Origin: a virus
Virus record (IMG/VR): IMGVR_UViG_3300033571_012604
Span: 1 to 26,194 of that record
Direction: 5' to 3' (one strand)
DNA: 26,194 bases
Below the pieces are notes generated by a model. That model saw only the letters and a list, made by a program, of their open reading frames with translations, was not told the DNA's origin and searched no databases. This document shows, piece by piece, positions 6,597-14,480 of this stretch; within the stretch, counting starts at the first letter, position 1; the number at the start of each line of letters is the position of its first letter. The translations under genes and the position numbers were made by a program.

Positions 6597-6910
6597 CCTC
6601 CACAACTTTCCATATGATTAAATTCTTCAATTACCTCATCGATAAAAGGTTGGTTTTCTAATTCTTCTATCACAATATTTAGAGCTTCAGGATAGTGGTG
6701 ACCATCACCATGTCGAAAACATATTGTTGTTAGTCCCAATACCTCGTTATTAATATAGTGACGATTTTTACCCTTACCATTTATAATTTGATGGTCCATT
6801 GAAACGTCATTCCAATCTTCAAGAACACATTTGTGTCCGCCCTTGTCTTTGTACATCAATCTAACAATGTTGTTATGACTGAAGTTTTTAATGAATTCTC
6901 CTAGTTTCAT
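6593..6910 (-). CDS. hypothetical 105-aa protein
   Basis: Starts MKLGEFIKNFSHNNIVRLMY; the middle has several histidines (RHGDGHHYPE at about 71-80) that could bind a metal, and the end is acidic. It is coupled to the HNH gene by ATGA and follows the methylglyoxal synthase gene by 3 nt, so the three are probably one transcript. Proteins beginning in this way recur in Bacteroidetes phages from memory. Function unknown. Confidence 0.65.
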   Translation of the reverse strand: MKLGEFIKNFSHNNIVRLMYKDKGGHKCVLEDWNDVSMDHQIINGKGKNRHYINNEVLGLTTICFRHGDGHHYPEALNIVIEELENQPFIDEVIEEFNHMESCGG

Positions 6911-6913
6911 AAA

Positions 6914-7288
6914 TTATTTTTCAGAAAAATATTTTATTAAAATATGCCCACTTCTATAGTTTGTTGCCAATGGAACATCGTGGACATCACATAATCTCAA
7001 CAACATTTGAACATCTGGTTCATGTGGATGTTTATCTAATGGGTCCCTAAAGAATATAACACCATCCAATTCACCACGAGTAACCATTGCTCCAATCTCT
7101 GCGTCGCCACCCATTGGTCCTGAATTTAAAGTTATAACCTTCTCCACCCCTGCATGGATAATTCTTTTACCTGTTGTTCCCGTTGCGTATATTTCAACAT
7201 CAGGTCTATTAAAAAAATCCAATCGTTTCATAACAAAGGCTACCATATCAGCCTTTTTTCCGTCGTGTGCTATTAACGCTAATCTCAT
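6914..7288 (-). CDS. mgsA: methylglyoxal synthase
   Basis: Converts dihydroxyacetone phosphate to methylglyoxal and phosphate, a bypass of lower glycolysis that releases phosphate. The 124-aa protein is full-length for the core fold: AHD and K (residues 7-12), the phosphate-binding TGTTG (36-40), SGPMGGD with catalytic Asp 62, DPL (82-84), and HEPD with His 89 and Asp 92. These match the known active-site residues of the E. coli enzyme in order. It is the first gene of a small operon with the 105-aa and HNH genes. The product is toxic, so the phage presumably needs the phosphate, redirects carbon, or acts late. No truncation seen. Confidence 0.92.
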   Translation of the reverse strand: MRLALIAHDGKKADMVAFVMKRLDFFNRPDVEIYATGTTGKRIIHAGVEKVITLNSGPMGGDAEIGAMVTRGELDGVIFFRDPLDKHPHEPDVQMLLRLCDVHDVPLATNYRSGHILIKYFSEK

Positions 7289-7323
7289 TTTTTTTTATAA
7301 AAGATAAGAAAAACAAATCAAAT

Positions 7324-7352
7324 AAAAAACCCCCACCGTTAAGTGAGGGTTT
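7324..7352 (-). terminator. intrinsic terminator after the synthetase-like gene
   Basis: Stem of 10 pairs (7327-7336 with 7343-7352), six-base loop, then a T run on the minus strand. It lies 8 nt beyond the stop of the synthetase-like gene. The plus strand also has a T-rich tail, so it may work both ways. Confidence 0.85.
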
Positions 7353-7359
7353 CTTTTTA

Positions 7360-8193
7360 TTATACAAGTTCCGATTGTTCTTGTTTCATTAGTTCATATG
7401 CTCTAGCCATTCTTGTCATTCCAATTCCTCCACCAAATCTTTGGAAAAAGTCAAGAGACAAAAATTCTTTTAATTCTGATTCAACTCTTTCCCTACCAAA
7501 AAGTTCAAATAGTTTTTCACAATATGCCCCGCCTTCAATGTTATAAAAATTGTGCCTCATCTCTTCAACATCACAACTTCTTTCTGCACTACCAATTGTT
7601 TCTTGACCATAAAGAATAACATCAACTTTATTGAAGATATTATTTCCTTTATGTTTCATATTCCAAAATGGATTTGTTCTTAACGGGAAGTTTTGAAGTG
7701 ATACTACATTACCCATTTCTTCCCACATTCTTTGTTCATGTTCATGTTCCAAGATTGACACTCCACCGTATTCTTGACAAACATCATCATAGTTGACTTT
7801 TGCAATCGCATCTGTAAAACCAAGGTGATATAATAAATCACTCTCCAATTTAATTAGTTCTTTCATTCCACCTTTTGATTCAAATTCAAACATTGGAAAA
7901 ATTAAATCGTGTCTTCCTTCAATTGGATTTTTTTCTTCTCTGTATGATGTTGAAATGCAAAACACTCCATCCCATTCAGGATTTCTTAAAAGTTCATATT
8001 CGAGCCACATCTGACCGGTCTGTGGGAGTGGCCACATTAATCCACCATATTCAAATGTTTTTACCGAATGTGGATTCTCGCATGCCGCAAGAATTGATAA
8101 TCTACTTTGTGTAGGAACTTCTTTAAAGTTTCTGTTTAGGAAGAATTCTCTCATCTTCTGTACTAGTTCGTTGTAAATTTCTGTGTTTTTCAT
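7360..8193 (-). CDS. class II aminoacyl-tRNA-synthetase-like catalytic core (Asp/Asn/Lys type, possibly AsnA-like)
   Basis: A 277-aa stand-alone catalytic domain. Class II motif 2 is at STSYREE...GRHDLIFPMFEFE (residues 81-105) and motif 3 at GGGIGMTRM (254-262), where the usual GxGxxR arginine is Arg 261. PLPQTGQMWLEYELL (55-69) matches the motif of aspartyl/asparaginyl enzymes. There is no anticodon-binding domain. Related free-standing proteins include archaeal asparagine synthetase A and the lysyl-modifying EpmA; similar proteins occur in Bacteroidetes chromosomes as synthetase-related proteins. Substrate therefore undecided. It has its own terminator and no overlap with neighbours. Confidence 0.8.
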   Translation of the reverse strand: MKNTEIYNELVQKMREFFLNRNFKEVPTQSRLSILAACENPHSVKTFEYGGLMWPLPQTGQMWLEYELLRNPEWDGVFCISTSYREEKNPIEGRHDLIFPMFEFESKGGMKELIKLESDLLYHLGFTDAIAKVNYDDVCQEYGGVSILEHEHEQRMWEEMGNVVSLQNFPLRTNPFWNMKHKGNNIFNKVDVILYGQETIGSAERSCDVEEMRHNFYNIEGGAYCEKLFELFGRERVESELKEFLSLDFFQRFGGGIGMTRMARAYELMKQEQSELV

Positions 8194-8209
8194 ATGTTTA
8201 ATTATTTGT

Positions 8210-8434
8210 TTATGTTTTTAAATAAGATATAAGGGATATTATTGATATAGAACTGAAAAAATGGTTTATAATAATATCAGTTAATGTTAATGCTAAAATA
8301 CAGGATGTAATTCCTATGATTAAAGTCATTGTTGAAAACAATTTAGGCAAAAAAAATCCCTTCTCAACGGAAGGGATTAATAAATAATTCTCACTACTTT
8401 CAAATCGTTGCCTCTTATTATTTCTCAGATACAT
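8210..8434 (-). CDS. doubtful 74-aa ORF with a hydrophobic C-terminus
   Basis: The frame begins MYLRNNKRQRFESSE and ends with a hydrophobic half (TMTLIIGITSCILALTLTDIII). An ATATTTAT motif sits 5 nt before the ATG as for several other genes here. However a strong minus-strand terminator (8349-8379) lies inside the frame, encoding residues about 19-28, so transcripts may stop there. Either the real gene starts later (for example Met 36, at 8329) or the sequence is only a short RNA. Low confidence. Confidence 0.35.
   Translation of the reverse strand: MYLRNNKRQRFESSENYLLIPSVEKGFFLPKLFSTMTLIIGITSCILALTLTDIIINHFFSSISIISLISYLKT
8349..8379 (-). terminator. intrinsic terminator downstream of the TonB receptor/lipoprotein genes
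   Basis: AATCCCTTC (8356-8364) pairs perfectly with GAAGGGATT (8371-8379); on the minus strand an eight-T run follows. It probably ends the 8488-11939 operon, about 110 nt beyond its last stop. Confidence 0.85.
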
Positions 8435-8439
8435 TGGGA

Positions 8440-8447
8440 ATAAATAT
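8440..8447 (-). promoter_or_regulatory. ATATTTAT motif 5 nt before an ATG
   Basis: Same motif and spacing as in front of several plus-strand genes (see 18132, 20455, 21887, 23994). Here it could start a short transcript of about 80 nt ending at the terminator at 8349. Confidence 0.4.
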
Positions 8448-8487
8448 ATTCAACTTTTCAAAAAAATCAATGTTATTGTATTTTTTT

Positions 8488-9711
8488 TTAAAACTTTGTC
8501 CATCCAATTGTCCAATCGACTGAATTTGTTGGAATAGCCCCCCATTGTGAATTAACAACAGATGAATTGGTTCTAAAATTTACATCCACCGGACTTGTTT
8601 GTGATGAACTAATAATTGTTCCTTGTTTTTGACATAAAGACAACATATTATCTTTTGACAATAAAGATGAACTTGTTTTAACCGTGTTCAAAGTATCTAC
8701 GCTTGAAATATAATTGTTGAACATTGTGCTCACACCTGTATTAAAATACCCTGCGGATATGTCTGATTCAATACTAAAACCTCCTTTCATATATCCATAA
8801 AATATTGAATATTGAACGTTAAATGCCGTTCCTCTTCTCCATCTCATTGCTAAATTATGATTTGCCAATGAGTTTACATTGTTTGGCCCAATTAATGTAA
8901 AATTCTGTAAATTTGGTTTTGTCAATGGAATTGCAACCGAACCAGTTCCATCATTATCACATTCAATACCATTTCCCGCATCACCCATATCAACAAATTG
9001 TGGGTCTCTTTTTGATATCGCAAATTTTATTGTTCCTGTATAACCAAAGTCAAAATCATAATCATCATCAGCGGTCCCAACCGCAATTAAATGTGAACAA
9101 TTAACATTTCCACCAAAAAATTCAAATGCATCATCATTTGCATAATATGATTCACAATAGTCAACGACAGTTCCTTTTCCTACTCCACCAAATGTAAATG
9201 CGTTTATTTCTGAACCTGGAAATGCCGCAATACCTGCGTATTCAACTCTAACATACCTCAATATTCCACTGTTATCGTTTTCATTAACTCCTCCAAAACC
9301 ACGTCCAACCCCTCCTTCAATTGTTGGGTTTGGTTTATTTGTCGGCGCATTTCCCAAAATAATCAATCCTCCCCAATCACCTGGTTTTGGTGTTGGTTGT
9401 CCTGAAGTAAAGATGATAGGATTTGTGGATGTACCATCAGCAATTATTTTTGCATTTCTTTCAATACATAATGCACCTTTTTCACTAACATCACTAATGA
9501 TTTTAGTGCCAGGTTCAATTGTTAAAGTAACACCTTCAGGGACATATACATATCCTTTTAATGTCCAAACTTTATCACTAGTTAAAGTTTTGTTTTCGGT
9601 TAATGTTCCGACAAGTATTGCATTGTCATCAACAGGTGGTTTAATTGGGTCTTTTTGACAAGATTGAAATCCCAATAATAGTGCCATTAGAAATGGAATC
9701 ATTTTTTTCAT
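8488..9711 (-). CDS. outer-membrane/surface lipoprotein, right-handed beta-helix type
   Basis: 407 aa. A lipoprotein signal (MKKMIPFLMALLLGFQSC, lipobox Cys 18) is followed by a low-complexity linker with prolines and then a long strand-rich region with glycine, asparagine and aspartate repeats typical of a beta-helix (for example DWGGLIILGN, FEFFGGNVNCSHLIAVGTAD). An Asp-rich DDDYDFDFGYTG stretch may bind calcium. Such lipoproteins occur beside TonB-dependent receptors in Bacteroidetes and are sometimes misnamed multidrug transporters. The start codon overlaps the receptor stop as ATGA, so the two are translated together and probably form one outer-membrane system. Ligand unknown. Confidence 0.8.
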   Translation of the reverse strand: MKKMIPFLMALLLGFQSCQKDPIKPPVDDNAILVGTLTENKTLTSDKVWTLKGYVYVPEGVTLTIEPGTKIISDVSEKGALCIERNAKIIADGTSTNPIIFTSGQPTPKPGDWGGLIILGNAPTNKPNPTIEGGVGRGFGGVNENDNSGILRYVRVEYAGIAAFPGSEINAFTFGGVGKGTVVDYCESYYANDDAFEFFGGNVNCSHLIAVGTADDDYDFDFGYTGTIKFAISKRDPQFVDMGDAGNGIECDNDGTGSVAIPLTKPNLQNFTLIGPNNVNSLANHNLAMRWRRGTAFNVQYSIFYGYMKGGFSIESDISAGYFNTGVSTMFNNYISSVDTLNTVKTSSSLLSKDNMLSLCQKQGTIISSSQTSPVDVNFRTNSSVVNSQWGAIPTNSVDWTIGWTKF

Positions 9712-11939
9712 AGTTTGTAATTTATTGTTAAGTTTATTGTTTTTTCGTTATTTGTGTTAATTAAAACCCTATCTTTATTATTTTGATAGAATTTTGAATT
9801 TTGTGATAATAAATCAGAAATGGATAATTTAAATGAAAATTTATTCTTTTGATATTGAAATGTCAAATCAATTACGTCTCTCGAATTTTCATAGATATCA
9901 TCATATCCTTGAAAACCTACTGATGATATTCTTTCTCCGATTCTATTATATAATATATTAATTGAATAATTTGTTTTAGTATAAAATATACCTCCGTTTA
10001 TTACATACGGTGATTGTCCTTGTAATGGTCTAACCCTTCCTTGAACATTAACTTCTGATTTAAAATAAGAAAAGTTTGAATATACGTTAAAAAACTTGTT
10101 TATTGATTTTCTTATTTCAATTTCTCCCCCATATACTATCGCCAATTTTGGATTTGAATATGTTAGGATTAAATTACTAGGTACGGAACCATTATCAACA
10201 ATTTGTTCTATCGGATTAATAAATCTTTTATAAAATGTGGAAAATGTTATTAATTCTTTATTGGACGGAAAAATTTCATATCTTAAATCCAAATTTGTTA
10301 TTTTGGTTCTAATTAAATCTTCATTTCCAACTATTTGAGCGTTTCTTATAAAATCGTAATAAGAAAAATTACTTACTTCACGAAACTCTGGTCTTGCAAC
10401 AGTTTTACTTAATGAAAATCTTATATTTGTTTTTGAATTTTTATTATAAATTAAATTAATTGACGGTAATAAATCCAAGTAATTCCTATCAATACTTACT
10501 TTTTTACCACTGAAATCTGAAGTGTTAACACTGAAAATTTGATTTTCAATTCTTATCCCATAAGATGTTACAAATTTATTGTAAATTTTATTATTTAGAA
10601 CGTATGCGGATAATAGATTTGAAAATGCGGAATACCTATCAGTATTATTTGTTATTTCATCTAAAACAAAATTTGGTTGATATCTAAACACTCTAGCGTC
10701 AAAATTCCTAAATTTATATTGTTCAAATAATCCATATTTCAATTTTTTTATTGTATCGTTATATGTTCCAGTAAATGTGTGTTCATTCATTTTACTCCAA
10801 AAACGATAAGAATCTCTCCAAATATATGAACTATCTTTATTTGATGTAATATTTTTAGCATAAGGATTTACCCTATAATCAGGTTGATTTCTTCTTAATA
10901 ATGTATAACCTATGTTAATTTTCGGTAATCCGACTTGTGACATTATAATTAATTTTTGATTATGATTTGAACTACTTGTGGTTATAATTTGCTCATTATC
11001 GTAATTAATCCCTGTTCGGTTTGTTATTAAATTTTCGTTTAAAAAATTGATGTTGTTTTTTATGTCGACTTTTTTTATCCTGAAATTAGCTATTGACCCT
11101 ATGTTTAGGTTTTGTATATAAGTTAAATCATTATAATTATACATAAGGTCATCTTCACTCATATATTCTCTTCTCTGAACCTTGGTTATATTATTAGACT
11201 TTCTAATTGTTAGATTTGTAAAATATGAAAATTTCTTATCCCCTTTACCGAAGTTATAAACAAGAGAAGTGTTTGGTATGTTAAATGTTTGATTTAAAAT
11301 GTAACCACCATTTATTTTATTTGACTCTATTTGTTTTTTTTCAAAAGATAATGCCCTAAATTCTTTAGTTGTTGGAAATGTTTTTGGTAATATATCAACC
11401 CCTATTTTCCAAGAATTATTAAAAGTCGATAAACTTCCATAACTTAAACCAACATCAATACTTTTTACTTTGGTGTCTGAAGTTTTTGTTGTTATTTTTA
11501 TAATACCTCCTGAAAAATCACCAGGTAATTCTGATGAAGATGTCTTATACACAATTAAATTATCAATTGCGTTAGATGGTATTAAATCAAATGAAAATGC
11601 CTTTCTATCAGGTTCTGTTGAACCTATTAATACATTATTTACCATTACAGAATTATACCTATCTGATAATCCTCTAACGACAACAAATTTATCATTTTGT
11701 ATTGATGTTCCTCCAACTCTTTTTAAAACATCACTGATTGTTCTATCAGGAGTTTTTTTAATTGACTCATAAGAGACAACATCTAATACTGTGACACTTT
11801 TTCTTTGTAAATTAATTACAGAAGAAATTGTTTCTTTTTTAATTGAGGATTTAACTGTAACTGTAGTTAAATCTTGAGCCTTTGTAGAATCACCTGGACC
11901 TGAAAAAAGGGTCAAATAGATGGATAATAATAAATTCAT
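9708..11939 (-). CDS. TonB-dependent outer-membrane receptor
   Basis: 743 aa. A signal peptide (about 1-21) leads to a TonB-box-like segment (DLTTVTVKS), then the plug domain (about 45-150) with the typical strings RTISDVLKRVGG, VVRGLSDRYNSVMVNN, EPDRKAFSFDLIPS and ELPGDFSGGIIKITTK. The rest (about 155-743) is strand-rich with alternating aromatic residues, a 22-stranded barrel by family. It lacks the N-terminal carboxypeptidase-like domain of SusC proteins. The last residues are INYKL rather than ending in an aromatic. Family role: energy-dependent uptake of a bound substrate through the outer membrane. Coupled by ATGA to the lipoprotein. A phage location is unusual. Confidence 0.9.
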   Translation of the reverse strand: MNLLLSIYLTLFSGPGDSTKAQDLTTVTVKSSIKKETISSVINLQRKSVTVLDVVSYESIKKTPDRTISDVLKRVGGTSIQNDKFVVVRGLSDRYNSVMVNNVLIGSTEPDRKAFSFDLIPSNAIDNLIVYKTSSSELPGDFSGGIIKITTKTSDTKVKSIDVGLSYGSLSTFNNSWKIGVDILPKTFPTTKEFRALSFEKKQIESNKINGGYILNQTFNIPNTSLVYNFGKGDKKFSYFTNLTIRKSNNITKVQRREYMSEDDLMYNYNDLTYIQNLNIGSIANFRIKKVDIKNNINFLNENLITNRTGINYDNEQIITTSSSNHNQKLIIMSQVGLPKINIGYTLLRRNQPDYRVNPYAKNITSNKDSSYIWRDSYRFWSKMNEHTFTGTYNDTIKKLKYGLFEQYKFRNFDARVFRYQPNFVLDEITNNTDRYSAFSNLLSAYVLNNKIYNKFVTSYGIRIENQIFSVNTSDFSGKKVSIDRNYLDLLPSINLIYNKNSKTNIRFSLSKTVARPEFREVSNFSYYDFIRNAQIVGNEDLIRTKITNLDLRYEIFPSNKELITFSTFYKRFINPIEQIVDNGSVPSNLILTYSNPKLAIVYGGEIEIRKSINKFFNVYSNFSYFKSEVNVQGRVRPLQGQSPYVINGGIFYTKTNYSINILYNRIGERISSVGFQGYDDIYENSRDVIDLTFQYQKNKFSFKLSISDLLSQNSKFYQNNKDRVLINTNNEKTINLTINYKL

Positions 11940-12046
11940 TCTTTTTTGATATTAATAACTACACAATAATAAATGAATGGTGTTATGAAATGATTAAGAA
12001 GGTATTATATTTTTTTTATTTTTATTGTAATAACAATATTTTGGTG

Positions 12047-12054
12047 ATATTTAT
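12047..12054 (+). promoter_or_regulatory. ATATTTAT motif upstream of the lysin
   Basis: Closely similar flanks to the copy at 21887 (TGATATTTATTA). Here the ATG is 44 nt away, so unlike the other copies it would give a leader. Confidence 0.4.
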
Positions 12055-12098
12055 TAAAAAATACATAAAATAAATAAACAAAAAATATTGTAAAGTCT

Positions 12099-12932
12099 AT
12101 GTTATTAAAATTAGGAAGTAAATCAGAAGAAGTTAAAAAAATTCAGGAGAAATTAGGACTATCAGCAGATGGTACATTTGGTCCATTAACAGAAAGAGCG
12201 GTAAAGGAATTTCAATCTAAAAATGGATTAACTTCAGATGGTATTGTTGGTCCTGGCACTTGGGGTAAATTATTTTCTACCGAAAAACCAGCGGTTAAAC
12301 CTGATGTTGCAACTAAACCATCATCTGTTGGTAATATTAATTTAAGTAAACTTAAAGGTCATGTACCTGATTCAGTTTTATCAGAAATTCCAACGGTTAT
12401 TGAAAAGTTTGGATGTAACACACCATTAAGATTGGCTCACTTTTTGGCACAATGCGCTCACGAATCAGGTAATTTCAAATTTATTGAAGAAAACTTAAAC
12501 TATTCAAGTGATGGATTAAAAAAGATTTTTCCAAAATATTTCCCAAATAATCTATCTGAATCATATGCAAGAAATCCTGAAAAAATTGCATCTCGTGTAT
12601 ACGGTGGAAGAATGGGTAATGGTGATGAGTCAACAAAAGAAGGGTATAAATTTCGTGGACGTGGTTATATTCAATTAACAGGTAAAGAAAACTATACTAA
12701 GTTTGGTAAATTTATTGGTGAAGACACCGTATCTAACCCTGATTTAGTTTCAAAAAAATATCCATTAACATCTGCAGCGTTTTTCTTTAATTCGAACAAC
12801 CTTTGGTCTTTATGTGATAAAGGTAGTGATGATAATTCAGTTGCTGGAGTATCTAAAAGAGTTAACGGTGGAACAATTGGTTTGGCTGACCGTATAAAGC
12901 ATTTTAAAGAATACTACAACCTATTAAAATGA
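12099..12932 (+). CDS. endolysin: peptidoglycan-binding domain plus GH19 glycosidase
   Basis: 277 aa. Residues 1-60 form a PG_binding_1 domain (GSKSEEVKKIQEKLGL, DGTFGPLTERAVKEFQ, VGPGTWGKL). After a proline-rich linker, residues about 82-277 are a glycoside hydrolase family 19 (chitinase/lysozyme-like) domain with catalytic Glu 122 in AHESGNF, a second conserved Glu 177, and FRGRGYIQLTG (185-195). In phages these cut the glycan chains of peptidoglycan for lysis. No signal peptide, so it needs a holin or equivalent for access. First gene of the lysis cassette; it overlaps the next gene by ATGA. Confidence 0.92.
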   Translation: MLLKLGSKSEEVKKIQEKLGLSADGTFGPLTERAVKEFQSKNGLTSDGIVGPGTWGKLFSTEKPAVKPDVATKPSSVGNINLSKLKGHVPDSVLSEIPTVIEKFGCNTPLRLAHFLAQCAHESGNFKFIEENLNYSSDGLKKIFPKYFPNNLSESYARNPEKIASRVYGGRMGNGDESTKEGYKFRGRGYIQLTGKENYTKFGKFIGEDTVSNPDLVSKKYPLTSAAFFFNSNNLWSLCDKGSDDNSVAGVSKRVNGGTIGLADRIKHFKEYYNLLK

Positions 12933-13189
12933 AGTTACCTATAACATTTCAACAATTCCAAAAAGACCCTGTTAAAGGACTATTTTTCATGGTTATTTTA
13001 GCGGTTGGTTATCTTTATGTTGATAACAGAGTTAATTATACTTCACAGATTGAAAAATGTGAGTCTTCAACTATTGTTTTAACCAAAAAAGTTGACCTTT
13101 TGGAAGAAAAATTAAGAAAAAGTGATTCTACCTTGGCAAGAGCGGCCGCTAAACTTGAGTTTATCAATGGTGTGGAGGGTTTAAAATGA
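12929..13189 (+). CDS. inner-membrane spanin-like protein (86 aa)
   Basis: A single N-terminal hydrophobic helix (GLFFMVILAVGYLYV, about residues 17-31) is followed by a charged coiled coil (LTKKVDLLEEKLRKSD). This is the layout of an i-spanin, and a lipoprotein gene overlaps its end as in classical spanin pairs. It follows the lysin with an ATGA overlap. No sequence similarity to named spanins was recognised, so the call rests on topology and context; a membrane anchor of other function remains possible. Confidence 0.65.
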   Translation: MKLPITFQQFQKDPVKGLFFMVILAVGYLYVDNRVNYTSQIEKCESSTIVLTKKVDLLEEKLRKSDSTLARAAAKLEFINGVEGLK

Positions 13190-13560
13190 AAAAGTTTTTT
13201 ATCCTATCAAGTATTTTATTTGTATCTTCTTGTGTTAATGAAACAAGTCTACCTATAAAAGAGTCATCAATTCCTACACAACATAGTGATTCACATATAA
13301 ACAAAATGGAAAGTTTATTGGTAAAATCAGAAGGTTTAGAAGAATCCATTAAAAATGTGGTTCAAGTCAAACAAACTTTGATTGAAGAAAATGAACACTT
13401 AAAGGTTGAAATTAAAGAAAAAGATGAAACTATAAATAAGTTAAATTTTCAGATTAAAGAATATACTGTGAAAAAACCTGGTAAAAAGAATTTTTTTGAA
13501 AAAGTTCTTAATATTCAAGTTGACTCTATTACAGTAATTGAAAAGGACACAATAAACTAA
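13186..13560 (+). CDS. outer-membrane spanin-like lipoprotein (124 aa)
   Basis: Starts MKKFFILSSILFVSSC, a lipoprotein signal with lipobox Cys 16. The mature part has a long charged coiled coil (about 65-97, LIEENEHLKVEIKEKDETIN) and a basic C-terminal region. With the preceding membrane protein it fits a two-gene spanin complex linking outer and inner membranes to complete lysis. It overlaps that gene by ATGA. Longer than many o-spanins; called by architecture. Confidence 0.65.
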   Translation: MKKFFILSSILFVSSCVNETSLPIKESSIPTQHSDSHINKMESLLVKSEGLEESIKNVVQVKQTLIEENEHLKVEIKEKDETINKLNFQIKEYTVKKPGKKNFFEKVLNIQVDSITVIEKDTIN

Positions 13561-13580
13561 ACTAATTAATATAAAACAAA

Positions 13581-13781
13581 ATGAACAATTTTTGGAAATC
13601 CGTAATCAAATTTTTATTTTCTAAAACTCAGTTGGACGAAAAAATTGCTGACACTTTGGAAACCGTAAAAAATGAAACCGCTGAACTTGACGAGAAATTT
13701 GACAAGTTTAAAGAGGACATTGAAAAGGAAGATGAAGTGGTTGCATCTGCACCGAAAACGAGAAAAAAAAAAACAGCTTAA
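13581..13781 (+). CDS. small charged protein at the end of the lysis cassette (66 aa)
   Basis: Begins MNNFWKSVIKFLFSKTQ, an amphipathic aromatic start, then an acidic helical stretch (ETAELDEKFDKFKEDIEKED) and a basic end (KTRKKKTA). No full membrane helix, so not an obvious holin, but the N-terminus could lie on a membrane. It is separated by 20 nt from the spanin-like gene and followed by the terminator. Function unknown. Confidence 0.65.
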   Translation: MNNFWKSVIKFLFSKTQLDEKIADTLETVKNETAELDEKFDKFKEDIEKEDEVVASAPKTRKKKTA

Positions 13782-13800
13782 TCAAACCTAAACAAGTAAA

Positions 13801-13826
13801 AAACCCACATTTAAGTGGGTTTTTTT
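13801..13826 (+). terminator. intrinsic terminator of the lysis cassette
   Basis: AAACCCAC (13801-13808) pairs with GTGGGTTT (13815-13822), followed by a T run on the plus strand, 20 nt past the last stop of the cassette. Confidence 0.9.
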
Positions 13827-13830
13827 ATGC

Positions 13831-13861
13831 AAAAAAGAATCCCCCACAAATGTGAGGGATT
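13831..13861 (-). terminator. minus-strand terminator facing the previous one
   Basis: AATCCC (13838-13843) pairs with GGGATT (13856-13861), extended by further pairs past a mismatch; a T run (13836-13831) follows on the minus strand. It would end the 14034-18061 transcription from the right. The 13862-14033 stretch between it and the next gene holds no ORF I can support. Confidence 0.75.
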
Positions 13862-14033
13862 ATGTATGGTTAATGTTCTTTGTAAAAAAGAAGTTTGAAT
13901 TTATTGATTAATAATTTTTGACAATTTGAATTCTGAGTTTTGAGTTCTTATCAGTATCAATTATCGTTGAGTTGACCAAATTTTGTAGATTTGTCTCTGA
14001 AATAACAATAAAACACTAACACATACAATTTCT

Positions 14034-14468
14034 TTAAATATGTTTTACAACATTATGATAATCCAATTCAGATTGAAGTTCATCAATTTTTCTTTCAAGG
14101 TCTTCAATCATAGTATCCCTTTCAACCTCAGTGATAACTGTTGTTAGATTCCTTTGAGTTGATTCGCTATAACCTCGAATAACAATTGTACCTTCCGTAC
14201 AGTTAATTCCCCTGAGATGCGTTACGAGTGATTTATATTCAGACATTCTGAATATTTTGTCATACACCTCAACATTTGCTGTATGAATTTTGGTTTTTAG
14301 TTCAACCAACTGTTCTACTGATTGAAACAATTCTTCCAACATATTGTGTGGGTCATATGAACGAACACCACCAACATCCATAGAATTATTTTTGTTAATT
14401 CTTTCAATCAGCTTGGTGATTGTTTTTGATAGTTTGTTTTTTTCTTTGAGTCCTTCTTTAATATTCAT
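14034..14468 (-). CDS. DIP1984-like coiled-coil protein (144 aa)
   Basis: A helical protein starting MNIKEGLKEKNKLSKTITKL, followed by ERINKNNS, then a helix with ELKTKI-like pattern (VEQLVELKTKIHTAN) and a C-terminal coiled coil (MIEDLERKIDELQSELD). The order and spacing match the DIP1984 family of uncharacterised bacterial and phage proteins as I remember it. Size is near the family norm. Role not known. Confidence 0.65.
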   Translation of the reverse strand: MNIKEGLKEKNKLSKTITKLIERINKNNSMDVGGVRSYDPHNMLEELFQSVEQLVELKTKIHTANVEVYDKIFRMSEYKSLVTHLRGINCTEGTIVIRGYSESTQRNLTTVITEVERDTMIEDLERKIDELQSELDYHNVVKHI

Positions 14469-14480
14469 GTTTAAAATGTA

